Shown: one piece after another, positions 47,001 to 58,433 of the stretch
How positions within the stretch are numbered: the stretch's first letter is position 1
Layout of the letters: each line of letters begins with the position of its first letter
Source: Persicaria tinctoria
Taxonomy: Eukaryota > Streptophyta > Magnoliopsida > Caryophyllales > Polygonaceae
Length of the DNA stretch: 64,000 nt
Reading direction: 5' to 3'
Assembly (NCBI GenBank): GCA_037127255.1
Contig: JBANSL010000012.1
Coordinates: 38,555,115 to 38,619,114 of the forward strand
The notes under the pieces: model-generated
The model's input: the letters and a program-made list of their open reading frames with translations, nothing else
What the model was told of the DNA's origin: nothing
Database searches by the model: none
Program-made: the position numbers and the translations under genes

Positions 47001-47490
47001 GCTGAAGCCACCAGGAGCGAAGCCCTACTCGATGTCGAGTAGGCTACTCGAGGTCGACAAGACCTGTCCTTCGTCGACTTCTGCATCTGCGAACAGGACA
47101 CCACCAGAAACTGCAGACTCGTCGAGCTCGACTAGCCTTAGTCGAGATCGGCCAAATACAGTGGTTCCCGATTCCGTCTCTGCGAAGGTAAGCCAAGGTA
47201 TGGATCTTTCTTCTCCTATTTCCATTAATGATTTATCTATACATGGGAGAGGTCTGCCTTGGTATGTGCGATTGTGCAGGATATCCAACGATGAGCCTAA
47301 AGAATATGGAGTTGGAGACAAGCTCTATGTCTCTAAATCAAAGGATCATTGGTTTCCCAACAAATTCAACAAAAAGCGAATTGGACCTTTCGTGGTGAAC
47401 AAGATCCATTCTGGAGGATTACAGCTGAGGGACAAGAATGGAGTCTTATTTGAGGCCCAAGCTACATGGGCCCTGCAGATGCCACCTTGA
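44059..47490 (+). pseudogene. Gag-protease-integrase-tail polyprotein of element C, one TAG
   Basis: The first in-frame ATG (MRRSGLLPPEFDS) is used; the frame is open slightly upstream. An Athila-type gag follows (RTQFLIELKNNAFYGRFNEC, WLEELKPRSLTTWAQVE, FNSLDQVTKDRINHYTR) with a CCHC knuckle CIECGSQRHTTPKC. The gag end carries LVDVD/LVDIE repeats. A TAG at 45979-45981 comes between gag and protease; element D has a lysine codon there. The protease reads INALCDLGASVSIMPLTIW and PIILGRPFLATVD. Then comes a linker of about 180 residues made of SSISTSLVEVDHH-like repeats. The end, DKLYVSKSKDHWFPNKFN then GPFVVNKIHSGGLQL, resembles the C-terminal tail of gypsy integrases. RT, RNase H and the integrase core are absent, not just mutated. 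Confidence 0.85.
46660..47120 (+). repeat. Imperfect tandem repeats of about 85-90 bp inside the element C coding region
   Basis: Units pair a proline/serine stretch ('PASSTL.PP') with a TCGA-rich stretch coding for SIST.LVEVD. Within units TCGATCTCGAC and GTCGAGGTCGA face each other as inverted halves. Confidence 0.8.
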
Positions 47491-47759
47491 GCATTAATGG
47501 AAAGTCGGCCTAGCGACTATAAAATCTAGAGCATGTACATAGACTTTTTAGGACTTTTTGAGACTTTGTTTTTGGTTTGAAACACTTTTAGTTTTGCTAT
47601 TAGGGGTAAATGTCTTCTACACTTTTCAGGTTCATGGATAGAGGCAAGCTATATCAACATTCATACTCAGCCTAAGAGGTGCTCCAGTCGAAATTTTGAG
47701 GCTCTGCACATCTGTCTTGTGAGTTTCTTTCTTTACCCTTACCTTGTTTTTTTTATATA

Positions 47760-47805
47760 TACAGTGAGGAAACTGTAATGTTTAAGTATGGGGTGGGGGA
47801 AGGGC
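47760..47805 (+). other. Internal hairpin plus polypurine module, element C
   Basis: Stem TACAGT-GAGGAA-ACTGTA, then 'atgtttaagtatgggg' and 'tgggggaaggg'. The loop contains AGGA as in the other modules. Confidence 0.75.
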
Positions 47806-48491
47806 TTACTTTGTGCATATTTGACATTACTTATGCATTATTTCTTAGAATTGCTACATGGCTATTTTGGAATGCATTATCTATTTATGCGCTTATATGC
47901 ATGTTTTCCAAAATTTTGAGAAAAATAACCCCCATTGAAAATTTGAATTAATGTCATGGAAGCTTATATTGAACTCGATGATGCAAAATTAGATTCATTA
48001 GAGATATAGCATGAAATTGCCTAGTAAAGGGAAGTCATGATGAAATGCATTATTTTGTGAAAACCATAGAAGGAGGTAAAATTTGAAGTTGCTTTTGACA
48101 TGTTGCATGATAAGATGATAGAGGACTTTATATTTCCATAGAATGCTTATTACTTGAATCCTAGCCTTACCTATGCTTATGCATCACAAAAGCCATATTA
48201 TGCCTTATTTCAATTATTGCTCCACATGTTCTAAAATATTACCATTCTTTACCTTATCCGGGGATTATGTTGAGAATGATGTTACATTATGGAGATTGTC
48301 ATATGGTGTTTGTGTTGTGATTATTATCATATTTGGAGTTTGGAAGGAAAATATTTGAAATGTATGGAAAAGTTAATGAGTGAAAGAAAATCCAATCACC
48401 TCAGGAGATAAAGGTAGATTGACCCTGCTCTCTAAGATAATAGTTTGGAGAGATGGGACACATTGTGAGGAGTCCAAAGCACTAAGTATCC

Positions 48492-48519
48492 GGGGCCATT
48501 CATGACACCCATGTTTGCG
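48492..48519 (+). other. 28-base conserved block, element C
   Basis: Reverse complement contains AACATGGGTGTCATGAATGG. All 28 bases match the blocks in element A (first copy) and element D. Confidence 0.9.
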
Positions 48520-48940
48520 ACTCGCGAGAAGGCAGTGCTGAGGTTAGAGAGGTAAAAGCATTATTATTGAGAAAAGCATTATGAAAGGTAATGAATCAAA
48601 TGGAAAAAGGAATGTGGAAATTCAAGTTTGGAAATACTCCATTTCCCCGAATCATTAGCACCACATTGCCAGAAATTGCCCACCTTTTAGCCTCTTACCA
48701 AATCTACTCCTTATTTGAGCTTAAATTGAAGTCCTCTTGATTGTCAATGCTTTGTCACTTATGAATGTTTTTTGCTTAACCCTCCTTCTGTGAGTAGATG
48801 TTGCTTTTACATATTTGCACATGCATGAATTTGTGACACTAGTACCTTTTCGAGGATGGTAATTGATTGCAAGGTTATATAAGAATGAATCTGATATATT
48901 GAGAGTTTTGAATTCTTCCCCTGAATGACAAATAAAAGTA

Positions 48941-48976
48941 TTGCTTGAGGACAAGCAAGCTTAAGTATGGGGTGTT
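48941..48976 (+). other. LTR-proximal hairpin plus polypurine tract, element C
   Basis: Stem TTGCTTG-AGGA-CAAGCAA followed by 'gcttaagtatggggtgtt' touching the 3' LTR. Confidence 0.8.
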
Positions 48977-51110
48977 TGTTGTGAACTGAATCTGCCATGT
49001 TTTACAGTAACTTTTATATCGATTTCAGCATACATTGCATTCATTTGGGCTTAGATAGTACAGAACCTATGTAGTTTATGTTTATTTGCCAAATTATGAA
49101 ATCTACACCAGTTTCTGTTTAATTCGCAGAAATCGAGGCATTTTACAACAATTCTACAGAAGGTCAGAAAAGCTCGGAAAACCACTACAGAAGTTCAAGG
49201 TCAAAGCAGCGGGACCAAGCAGAAAGGCAAGGCTACTCGATCTCGAGTAGGCCCTACTCGACATAGACAAGCATGTCCGAGCACAGCCTTGTCGACAAAG
49301 CCTGATCGAGAGCCAGACCAACCTGAGCTCCGGAAGTCTACTCGATCTCGACAAGCCCTAGTCGAGATCGACGAAAGCCCAGACACCACACCCGGAGTCG
49401 AGGAGAGAAGCTGACCGAGAAGCCGAGGACGAGAAGCCGAGCACACCTTTACTCGATCTCGACGAACCCTTGTCGAGATCGACAAGCCACCCCCGGAGAG
49501 TCGACAAGCCGAGGCCGACATGGAGGCACTCGCTGCCAGCGACTCCACTCGCTGCAGCGGACGTCTCGCTGCCGCGGATCAACGCTCCCGCTGCAGCGGA
49601 AGAAGCAACTCGCGGAAGCGGGAGGGAAGACCCTTGTCGACGTCGACTAAGCCTTGTCGAGGTCAACGAGCACCAGGAGCCAAGACTGAGCCACATCGAG
49701 CAGAGCTAGCCAGGAAGTCCAGTCGACGATCCACCCTACTCGAGGTCGACGAGCCCTTGTCGAGGTCGAGTAGGCCAGTGTCCAGAAATGCGTCGACGAA
49801 GACCTGTCCGAGTAGACTTGGGATTCCTTGGAGCCGAGGAGAAGCAAAGTCTATCCGATTTATCCACATCTATCATGAAGAAGAGAGTTTTATCCACTTA
49901 AAACAATTTAGATATATTTAGATGTAATTCCTTTATCGCTTTTATTTATCCTTAAGCATTTTAGATATAGATATAGATATTCTATCTTTGATTAGCAAGG
50001 ATTAGAAGGCTATAAATAAAGCCTAGGGGGCTCAGTTTTAGGCATTCAAAATTCAGTTTCGGAGACAATTAGTTAGTTCCGCAGAGAGGTTTAGGAGTTC
50101 TAAGGTTTTTAGGGTTTTGGCTTTCTGCGAAAGTTGATTGCCGGGATTGTAAAGGCTTTTGAATGTAGTTTTAATGCAATTTAGTTCTTTTCATCAATCA
50201 ATGTCCGTTATTGCAATGAGGCGTGAGTAGTCCACCCACTTCTGGGGCTGGGGTGAGCCCGACGGTGGCCATGTGAGGTGATGCGATAAAGGTCAGATCT
50301 TTTTGTGCGATTCATCTTCTATCCCTATGAGCATGATTCTTTTGCGAGAGTTGAAGGTGATCCTTGTTTATGTCATTGAAGCGAAAGTGATCTTAATGCA
50401 ACTTGGATTAATTATGTGAAAAAGGGTTAGTAACAATTAGGGTTTATGCGAAAGCCTCTATATGCCTATTTGTTAATGACGAAAGTTATTTGATGGAAAG
50501 CATGATCTTTTATGCCTTTGTGTGTTACTTCGCATGGTTATCGTTGTGGTGTTGAAACCCTGGCTTTGGAAGTCTTTTAATATATTGAAGTTTATTTCTG
50601 TCGAATTTCTGAGTTCTGTCGAAAATCTGCAATTTTATATTTCTGTTTCTTGTCGATCTAGAGTAGTGTTTTGTCGATCTCGAGGAAGCTGTGGTCGATC
50701 TCGAGTAGGAGCTGGTCTAGGTCGAGTTGGTTTTCTTCTGTTTTCGTCGATTTTCACTTTCTGTTGTTCACTGTCTTGTCGATCTCGAGGAAGCTGTTGT
50801 CGAGATCGAGTACGCCTTTGCTTTGCTTTTCGTTTTTGCTTTGTCTTTGCTTTATTTCTTTGCTTTTGTTTTAGTTGCCCTTGCCGGGTTTATTTGTTTC
50901 GTTGTTTCTGTGTTTCTGTCTTTTCTGCTGCTCTGTCTGTGAGAATTTACAGCTACCTGAGAACTGCTAACGTGCTTCCTCATGGATTCGATCCTGACTA
51001 TGCTCTTACTACAACGGGAGGAAGTCTTGTATTTATTTGCTGAGACAGGGAAGTCAGTCTGAACTTGATTTTATATTTATTTCATACTTGACCATCCTCC
51101 TGCAACAACA
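48977..51110 (+). repeat. 3' LTR of element C
   Basis: Same length and layout as the 5' LTR. Abuts the purine-rich 'taagtatggggtgtt'. Confidence 0.9.
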
Positions 51111-51230
51111 AACAACAACCAAGTATATCCCGCGTTAAGGCAAGGTCTGGGGGGGTCAGGATGTACGCACTCTTACCCCGAACTAGTGGGGAGAGTGTTT
51201 CCGATAGACCCAAAACGATAGGGCATAAAC
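51104..51230 (-). mobile_element. SINE-like fragment (Au-type) with (TTG)n tail
   Basis: The + strand reads (CAA)n, 'ccaagtatatcccgcgttaagg', 'ggtctgggggggtcagg', 'tgtacgcactcttacccc' and 'tgtttccgatag'. This resembles the plant Au SINE read toward its TTG tail on the minus strand. The 5' (tRNA-like) half is not recognisable. Family assignment is from memory of its conserved words. Confidence 0.4.
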
Positions 51231-51415
51231 AAAACATGAAACATGCCAAATAATAGAGAGTGAGGAAAAGGGAGCAAAGAGCAAAGCAGAAAAGAAGCAT
51301 AAACGGCAGGACCTAACACCCATCCTCAAACTTCTGAAGCTTCTAAACATCAGAAGCCCGAATGCACCTCCTCCAGCGGTCTCTACGATATTCACTCATG
51401 AAAATTCACAACAAT

Positions 51416-51427
51416 TGGTATCAAAGC
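51416..51427 (+). promoter_or_regulatory. Primer binding site of the gutted copia element
   Basis: TGGTATCAAAGC, close to the initiator tRNA-Met primer site of plant copia elements, two bases after the LTR end. Confidence 0.75.
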
Positions 51428-51439
51428 AAGGTTAGACGA

Positions 51440-51949
51440 TGGAATTCAGTGCGGAATTTGAGGCCCCCTATTTGATGGCACTAGAGATTTCAGTCTTTGA
51501 CAATGGCGAGTGAAGGGTCTCCTAGCGTGGCAGGAGATGATAAAGAGATCGAAAGAGTCAAAAGTTGATTCGTTGAAAGATGATGAATGGGAGAAGATAC
51601 AAGAGAAGACATCGTCGGATATTCGACTTTGTATGGCGGATAAATTGATACGAAGTCTTTGAAGAAGATTTGGCTTCAATAAGAGAAAAGGTATATGTCA
51701 AAGTCTTTGTTTAACAAGTTGTATCTACTGCAAAGATTGTGAATATGGAAGATGGTGCAGGTTACCGGACTGGTGAGCCATGCAACCAAGAGGAATTTCA
51801 AGGAGCGCTACTTGGACTTGATCAACATCACTTGATGATATTCGACTGAGGAGGCACAGAAAGAAAAGCACAAGAGGACCTGGAGCAAGCAAGGTGTTGG
51901 ATTTGATTTTGGTCGTTGTTGTAGATAGATTATTTGTCTAGGTGGAGAT
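51440..51949 (+). pseudogene. Copia gag remnant with large internal deletion
   Basis: Across changing frames one can read a copia gag: an initial MEFSAEF, then KDDEWEKIQEKTSSDIRLCM and ADKLI, and SLFNKLYL. Stops and frameshifts are frequent. After about 51780 the sequence passes directly to the end of the element next to the purine tract. Protease, integrase, RT and RNase H are missing. Confidence 0.6.
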
Positions 51950-52092
51950 TGTTGTAGAAGATAATTAATCATCCTAGGTAGACATATAAATTGGATTGGG
52001 GTTCAAGTCAATTTATATATAGCAAGTTTTATCTATATATATATAACCATATGTAAGGTTTATTATAGATGGTTTTATCTATAATAGGTTCT

Positions 52093-53503
52093 TGACAAGA
52101 GGAAAACCTGTCGTTGTTCTTGCCAAAGAATACTCAAACTCACAACTAGTATAGTGTGTAAGCAAGAGGTCGATCCACAGGGAAATCTATTCAATTCGAG
52201 TGTCAATTCTAATCGCTAGTTAGAATATGAGGGGTTTTGGTGTGAAAAAGATCCGCCTTTTATCAAAGCGGAAGCAAGCAAACAAAGTAAATTGGTTTTA
52301 GAATGCAGTGGAGAGAAATAAGTTCACCTACAATTTATCACTTCGATTGATGAATTCGATCCTTGTTTCAGCCTCTAGTTCTTGTCTTTTCCTATCAATG
52401 TCCTTGTCCAGATCTTAGGTAGATTACTAGTCCTACGAGTCCTAGCAACCCTTATCTCTAAATAACCCTAACACAGTTAAGAATCAACCTAGAGATAGCA
52501 TTAAAAGTATGAATTAGCCAATGTACATATAATATCAAGCTACGAGTCGATATTCAACATGTATTCAACTTCCTACACATCCAATTAGTCCTACGAGTCC
52601 TAAGGAGATATGATTGCCACTTGGGTTAAGGTTCACTACGAGGAATCTGCAAAACCCTAGCAATTGAATGAATCTACTCTAACTAGTTGATCAAGCCAGA
52701 GAGAATAAAACACATTCAAGCAATTAAGCACAAAGAAGTCAAAACATTGGAATAGGAATAAGAACTACATTAAGAAACTCACAATTCAAAAATCAAAGAT
52801 CCAAACTGTAGGCGAAACCTTGAGAGTTTAGTTGCTCATGCTCAACGACGCTCTCAACAATGGAATAAAGTGCATAAGGTTCATGAAAGAAATAAACTAA
52901 AAAGTCTCTTCAAAGGCTTTAGAAAGTTGGCCAAATAAATAAACTAAAACCCTAATGAAAATCCAACACTGAACGGCGCGTTTCTGCGAGGGCCGCGGGG
53001 CAGCCAACCCAGGCCGCGGGGCGGCTGGCGATCAGCCAAGTCGCTCGTCATAGGTTCAGGCCGCGGGGCGGCTTTTACTGTTCACAACAATTTTTCTTTC
53101 TCGAATTTGGTCTTGATGTCAACACGAAAGTTTTAGATCTCGAAGAGAGCTTTTCAGTGCATAGTTATAATAGTCAATCAGACCACCGAGGCCTCCAGAA
53201 AGTGCGAAACAAGTTCAGCATGTCTGACGACAACTTTTGCCGACTTGTTATTCACTTAGGCTCTCGAAATTCGACTACACTCCCGTGCTCTTCACTTTTC
53301 TTCCTCCTCTTGATTCTTTCTTCATCTAATAGTCTCCTCATTCCTCGTCGGATCCACATTTACATGAAATTAACCATAAACACGTGTAGATTCCGACTCT
53401 TCCAACGTACCACACGTAAACGTGTAATTGTAACTAAAATATATATTCACAACTAAACTATGCTAAATGTAATCTATTATGCAATACTAAACATGCTCTA
53501 TCA
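52093..53503 (-). repeat. 3' LTR of element B
   Basis: Contains two copies of 'aggccgcggggcggct' about 45 bp apart near 53012 and 53059. Confidence 0.9.
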
Positions 53504-53542
53504 AATTCCCCCACACTTGAACTTTTGCTTGTTCTCAAGCAA
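53504..53542 (-). other. LTR-proximal hairpin plus polypurine tract, element B
   Basis: Stem TTGCTTG-TTCT-CAAGCAA (53525-53542) next to 'attcccccacacttgaac', which touches the 3' LTR. Confidence 0.8.
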
Positions 53543-54899
53543 TAGAAAACTCAACTCTGCAGCCCCACAGAATAGCAATTCATGTATCCACACCTCATTA
53601 CTCTTTTAAGTGCATGAAAAACTAGAAAACACAATAGATTAACAACATCATATCGCATAATTGCAATAATCAATGAAAGCAGACAACCATATCCATTCTA
53701 GACCTCATAGGGAATATGTGTTTCACTCTCGATCAAGTGTTTAAGGTTAAATGTTTACGCTCAAAACTCCATCTTCAAAAACTTAGCTACAAAAGTCATA
53801 CGCCAGTGTTCTAGCCTTCCACCGTTGATAACTCTTCACACAACCAAAAATCATGAGGTCTTTCAATTGGGTTGTAATGGGGCCAAGGTAGAACATATAA
53901 GGTATGGAATAATTTATGTCATGTGGTGCTCATAATCCGGGAACTAAGGAAGCAACCAAATCATAAAACCACTCATAAACTTCTCATACCATATCTCTAT
54001 AATGCCAAACAACACCAATCTCAAGCATAAAACTTTACAAACCATACTCAACTCATCCCTTTATTTTTTTTTTCACTTTTTCTCTTTTTATTTTCTTTTC
54101 ATCCATGCTATATCAAATGATTTTCCTTGACTTTTGCCCCTAAGTGAATTTTATCCTCCTTAGGTCCCAAGTAATGAATATGCTAGCAGGAATCAAACAT
54201 CTCATAAATGCACCTCAATCATACAATCCACCACTAAAAACCATCATCCACACTGTAGATATTCACCAACAATTCCTAAATTCTCGGATGGGGTCAGACT
54301 ATCATTGGCTATGGAAAAATCTTGTGGAGCTAAAAAAGAATAGGTAATTAGGCTCAAACTGGCTTCAAGCAGAGTATAATATGGAAGATGGGAATAGAGT
54401 CAAATAGGGCTAATAAAGGTGCCTCAATCATGTTTAAGTCATGCGCAGAAATCATAATATGCAGCCTTGAAAAAGATATCTAAATGCAAGCCAAAAAGGA
54501 AGCAATTAAAGAGAGTACACTCAACAAGCAAGAAGACTAAATAAAGTGCTGTCCTGAATATGCCAAAATAAGCTCACTAGGCCATGTCTAGAACTTCAAG
54601 ATCACCCAAAAATTCCAAGATCTTATGTGCTCAATCATTAACCAATCATGTTCACCAAATGGTATAGAAAACATATATTAAAAGTTTCAACAATCGAATC
54701 ACATCATGGGGTATAAATCTCAAATAGATAGAATAGAGGAAATAAGACATAATCCTAACAATGCAATAACTAAATTATTTTCTTTATTTTTTGGGATTTT
54801 TTTAACGACTAACATGCTGATATGCAATATAAACTAAAAAACAAAAATAAAAGTGCAAACTAAAAATCGACATGCAATCCTATCATACCATGCGATTCT
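53543..54899 (-). other. Non-coding 3' region of element B
   Basis: No convincing ORF. A block at about 53918-53941 (CATGTGGTGCTCATAATCCG) matches conserved blocks in C and D. A pyrimidine-rich tract lies near 54064-54105. Confidence 0.5.
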
Positions 54900-54934
54900 T
54901 CCCCCCACATTTAAATAAGGCATTGTCCTCAATG
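54900..54934 (-). other. Internal hairpin plus polypurine module, element B
   Basis: Stem CATTG-TCCT-CAATG (54921-54934) next to 'ccccccacatttaaata'. A shorter stem than in A. Confidence 0.7.
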
Positions 54935-55245
54935 ACATAAAAGACAACAAAAGATAAAAATATGAAGGAAATAAGGAAAAACAGACTTGTTCACTGCGGT
55001 GGTGGAAAGTGAGGAAAGGGAACATTTCAGTACTGTCAGAGGCCGTGAGGTGGCCAACGAAATTCAGCTCTTCAACGCCTTTTCTCCCTGCGGTGTTAGC
55101 TTCCTACAACCTAACAGAACCAAAACTAGTCTGATAAAACAAAAGACACAGAGGAAAACAAAAAACTTACCTTGGGTTGCCTCCCAATTAGCGCCTTTGT
55201 TTACTGTCATTGGCTCGATAATTTATTCGTCTACTCATTCAAGAC

Positions 55246-56146
55246 TCAAGCGGACATCGTCAGTGCCCTCAAAAGCAAATCAAACTCTCGTGCCCAACCA
55301 ATATTCGAATGCACACTAAAGATGAAATAATTGGTAGTTAAAAATATAGCAATGAGAACCATTACCAACTTACCCTTCATTCGAGCTTGATTCTCCCTCG
55401 AGGGTATGTAGAACCACCAACACGGTTCTGCTGGTGGCTTGTTGAAGTAGTGGCTCCATGGATCGACATATATATTCACCAAAATCTCCCAATTTGCAAA
55501 AAGTACCAGTTTCTTGTTCGGGAACCACAGAAATTAGTTCCAGACTTGGCTTCTTGATAGGCGAGTTGGGGATGATCTCTACGAATGGAGGGAGCATCGG
55601 AACATACTCAATCTCTAAGGACGTCTCCTGAGATTTCATGTCACTAACCACTAGATGCTCTTCTTCATTATCGGAGAATTCATCATTGCTTGCATCTTGG
55701 CTTTCATCAATTTGAGGAATAGAACATTGCTGAGCTACCAACTCCTTCAATGTTTGAGAGAGTCGGATAATTGCTTCCCCATTTTGATTCACTATCTCGC
55801 GTAATTGCTCAATTTGGTCCATCAAGACAATGGTTGAATCCTCCATGGACGGGTCGGAGTACTCCATTGGTTGAAACGTCGAAGTGTAGGATTCTTCCTC
55901 CGCCGATTGGTCACCCATGTAGCAGAGAAGATCCTATAATCCCGACACTCCTAAACCAGCAAAGCTTCCATTGTTCATGGACATGGCAAGTTCTCGGGTC
56001 TCAGGAGCCATGCCCTCAAAAACGCAAAGCACCACATCTCGCAAACTATCTCGGAAACCCCGTGAATAATGGATGTCAAATAAATTTTGCACTCTTGTGA
56101 GGTAATTGTGAAAATAATCTCCCTGAAAGTGCCATAACTTCAACAT
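55246..56146 (-). pseudogene. Broken gag-like gene of element B
   Basis: The order of parts matches the gag-like ORF of element A: MLKLWHFQGDYFHNYLTRVQ and FEGMAPETRELAMSMNNGS, then a TAG, then MGDQSAEEESYTSTF with a coiled-coil-like stretch (MDQIEQLREIVNQNGEAI) and an acidic linker. A frameshift near 55490 precedes the tail VNIYVDPWSHYFNKPPAE and CWWFYIPS. The tail motif YVDP...YF.KPPAE.CWW..IPS is the best conserved part between A and B. No zinc knuckle or enzyme domain is present. The gene is dead here, while its homologue in A is open. Confidence 0.75.
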
Positions 56147-56260
56147 CTAGAAATATTAGTAATAAGGTGTCGTGAACCGTAAGATAGGTCCACGACGAGG
56201 TTAAATGTAAATATATACAAAAGTTAGCGACAAAAAAAAACAAATGAAATTGATAAGAAT

Positions 56261-56278
56261 TCCCCGGCAACGGCGCCA
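56261..56278 (-). promoter_or_regulatory. Primer binding site of element B (tRNA-Asp)
   Basis: The + strand reads TCCCCGGCAACGGCGCCA, the 3' end of tRNA-Asp, four bases inside the 5' LTR. Confidence 0.9.
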
Positions 56279-56282
56279 AATT

Positions 56283-57649
56283 TGACAAGAGGAAAACCTG
56301 TCGTTGTTCTTGCCAAAGAATACTCAAACTCACAACTAGTATAGTGTGTAAGCAAGAGGTCGATCCACAAGGAAATCTATTCAATTCGAGTGTCAATTCT
56401 AATCGCTAGTAATAATATAGGGGGTTTTGGTGTGAAAAAGATCCGCCTTTTATCAAAGCGGAAGCAAGCAAACAAAGTAAATTGGTTTTAGAATGCAGTG
56501 GAGAGAAATAGGTTCACCTACAATTTATCACTTCGATTGATGAATTCGATTCTTATTTCAGCCTCTAGTTCTTGTCTTTTCCTATCAATGTCCTTGTCCA
56601 TATCTTAGGTAGATTACTAGTCCTACGAGTCTCAGTAACCCTTATCTCTAAATAACCCTAACACGATTAAGATTCAACCTAGAAATAGCATTAAGAGTAT
56701 GAATTAACCAAGGTACACATAATATCAAGCTACGAGTCGATATTCAACATGTATTCAACTTCCTACACATCCAATTAGTCCTACGAGTCCTAAAGGGATA
56801 TGATTGCCACTTGGGTTAAGGTTCGCTACGAGGAATCTGCAAAACCCTGGCAATTGAATAAATCTACTCTAACTAGTTGATCAGGCCAGGGAGAATAAAA
56901 CACATTCAAGCAATTAAGCACAAAGAAGTCAAAACATTGGAATATGAATAAGAACTAGATTAAGAAACTCACAATTCAACAATCAAAGATCCAAACTGTA
57001 GGCGAAACCTTGAGAGTTTAGTTGCTCATGCTCAACGACGCTCTCAAAAATGGAATAAAGTGCATAAGGTTCTTGAAAGAAATAAACTAAAAAGTCTCTT
57101 CAAAGGCTATAGAAAGTCGGCCAAATAAATAAACTAAAACCCTAATGAAAATCTAACACTGAACGGCGCGTTTCTGCGAGGTCCACGGGGCAGCCAACCC
57201 AGGCTGCGGTGCGGCTTTTACTATTCACAACGATTTTTCTGTCTCGAATTTGGTCTCGATGTCAACACGAAAGTTTTAGATCTCGAAGAAATCTTTCCAG
57301 CGCATAGTTATAATAGTCAATCAGACCACCGAGGCCTTCAGAAAGTGCAAAACAAGTTCAGCGTGTCTGGGGACAACTTTTGCTGACTTGTTATTCACTT
57401 AGGCTCTCGAAATTCGACTACGCTCCTGTGCTCTTCACTTTTCTTCCTCCTCTTGATTCTTTCTTCATCTAATAGTCTCCTCATTCCTCGTCGGATCCAC
57501 ATTTACCTGAAATTAACCATAAACACGTGTAGATTCCGACTCTTCCAATGTACCACAAGTAAACGTGTAATTGTAACTAAAATATACAATATTCACAACT
57601 AAACTATGCTAAAGGTAATCTATTATGCAATACTAAACATGTTCTATCA
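56283..57649 (-). repeat. 5' LTR of element B
   Basis: It lacks the segment between the two GC-rich repeats seen in the other LTR, consistent with deletion between direct repeats. Confidence 0.9.
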
Positions 57650-57906
57650 ATTCTAGATAAGATAGGTTTTATCTATATCTAGGTTTATCTATATAAGGTT
57701 CTCTATTATAAATAGAGGGTGTAGGGTTGAATGGTAGTGTGTCTGTGTATCAATCAAAGCAACACAATAATAAGAAACCTTAGCTTCAGAGTGATTTTAC
57801 TCTTTAGGGTGTTTTGTGTGGTTCTTACCAGAATACGGAAATCCTTTGTGTCCTATTGTTCAGTCTCTTTCCCTTTCACGATATTCACTCGTGCAAAATC
57901 ACAACA

Positions 57907-58433
57907 GGAGGGCATTCGATTTTCCAGATCCCACTGAATAGGTTGATATTGTCGTTATTGGAGTTTGTGATAAATTTCAAAGCGCTCGATGTGGAAAACC
58001 AACCATCATAGCTTCGTTTTCAGTAAAGTCTATCCTCAAAAAGTATATCCTCAAAATCTTGCGAAGAAAGGAGCGGGTATTTGTAATTTTTTCGACAACA
58101 TCTAAAGGCAGTACTTCTCGGAGCTTGTCCATCTTCCGTGTTCTGTTTGGTAAGATATAGTTAGCAACCTTTTCTTGGTCATCAATCAGGTGAGCTAGCC
58201 GGTGTTTCTCAATTTTTTTAATCATTTAGTCACTTGTCCTTCCTTCTTATCGCGTTTCCATTTACAATTTGCCAAATGAATCAAGCATAGAACTCATCCA
58301 TTATTTAGTTCGTTTGGCCAATTTCCGCGACGTGATTTTCTTTTTTCCTCTATTCCCATATTTGGTCTTCGTCCTTCAAGTATTTTTCTTAAAAAATTAT
58401 AACCCATTGGTTGTGGAGATCTGCGAGGATTTT
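57907..58433 (-). pseudogene. Flank between copia LTR and element D, with a possible LINE-like fragment
   Basis: A minus-strand frame (58225-57977) reads HRLAHLIDDQEK and MDKLREVLPLDVVEKI. This recalls the region after the RT in plant LINEs ('DLID...W....LRE..P..V.EKI'). The match is short and no catalytic motif is present. The remainder has nothing I recognise. Confidence 0.3.

Larger units (their letters stand above)
47491..48940 (+). other. Non-coding 3' region of element C
   Basis: About 1.45 kb between the coding end and the LTR-proximal hairpin, without a convincing ORF. It matches the same region of element D in opposite orientation along most of its length. It contains the first hairpin module and conserved blocks at 48492-48519 and about 48645-48670. 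Confidence 0.6.
41841..51110 (+). mobile_element. Athila/Tat-like LTR element C (gag-protease only)
   Basis: LTRs 41841-43974 and 48977-51110 (2,134 bp each, no length difference) start TGTTGTGAAC and end CAACAACA. They differ at only a handful of sites by eye. The internal 5 kb has a tRNA-Asp primer site, a gag-protease frame, a repeat-rich linker, an integrase-like C-terminal tail and a 1.5-kb non-coding region. RT, RNase H and the integrase core are absent. I could not fix a target-site duplication: the left flank ends AAGTT and the right begins AACAA in CAA-rich DNA. Confidence 0.9.
52093..57649 (-). mobile_element. LTR element B, non-autonomous Athila/Tat-like relative of A
   Basis: LTRs 52093-53503 and 56283-57649 start TGACAAGAGG and end CTCTATCA or TTCTATCA. 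The flanks GTTCT (left) and ATTCT (right) look like a 5-bp target duplication with one change. Layout as in A: tRNA-Asp primer site, broken gag-like frame, and a non-coding 3' region with two hairpin modules. LTRs differ at many sites and by an indel of about 45 bp, so it is older than A. No pol is present. Confidence 0.9.
51380..57906 (+). mobile_element. Gutted copia element hosting element B in its 3' LTR
   Basis: The end of a 5' LTR ('cgatattcactcatgaaaattcacaaca', ending 51413) is followed by a copia primer site, about 530 bp of gag remnant, the purine tract 'aggtggagat' and a 3' LTR from 51950. That LTR is split at 52093 by element B and resumes at about 57650, ending ATCACAACA at 57906. 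Most of pol is deleted. A TATA-like 'tataaatag' lies near 57708. Confidence 0.7.

Noticed and set aside
41835..51124. CAAGT as the target duplication of element C
   Set aside because: It would require nine extra CAA-rich bases at one end of the LTR. The site is in a CAA repeat, so the match may be chance.
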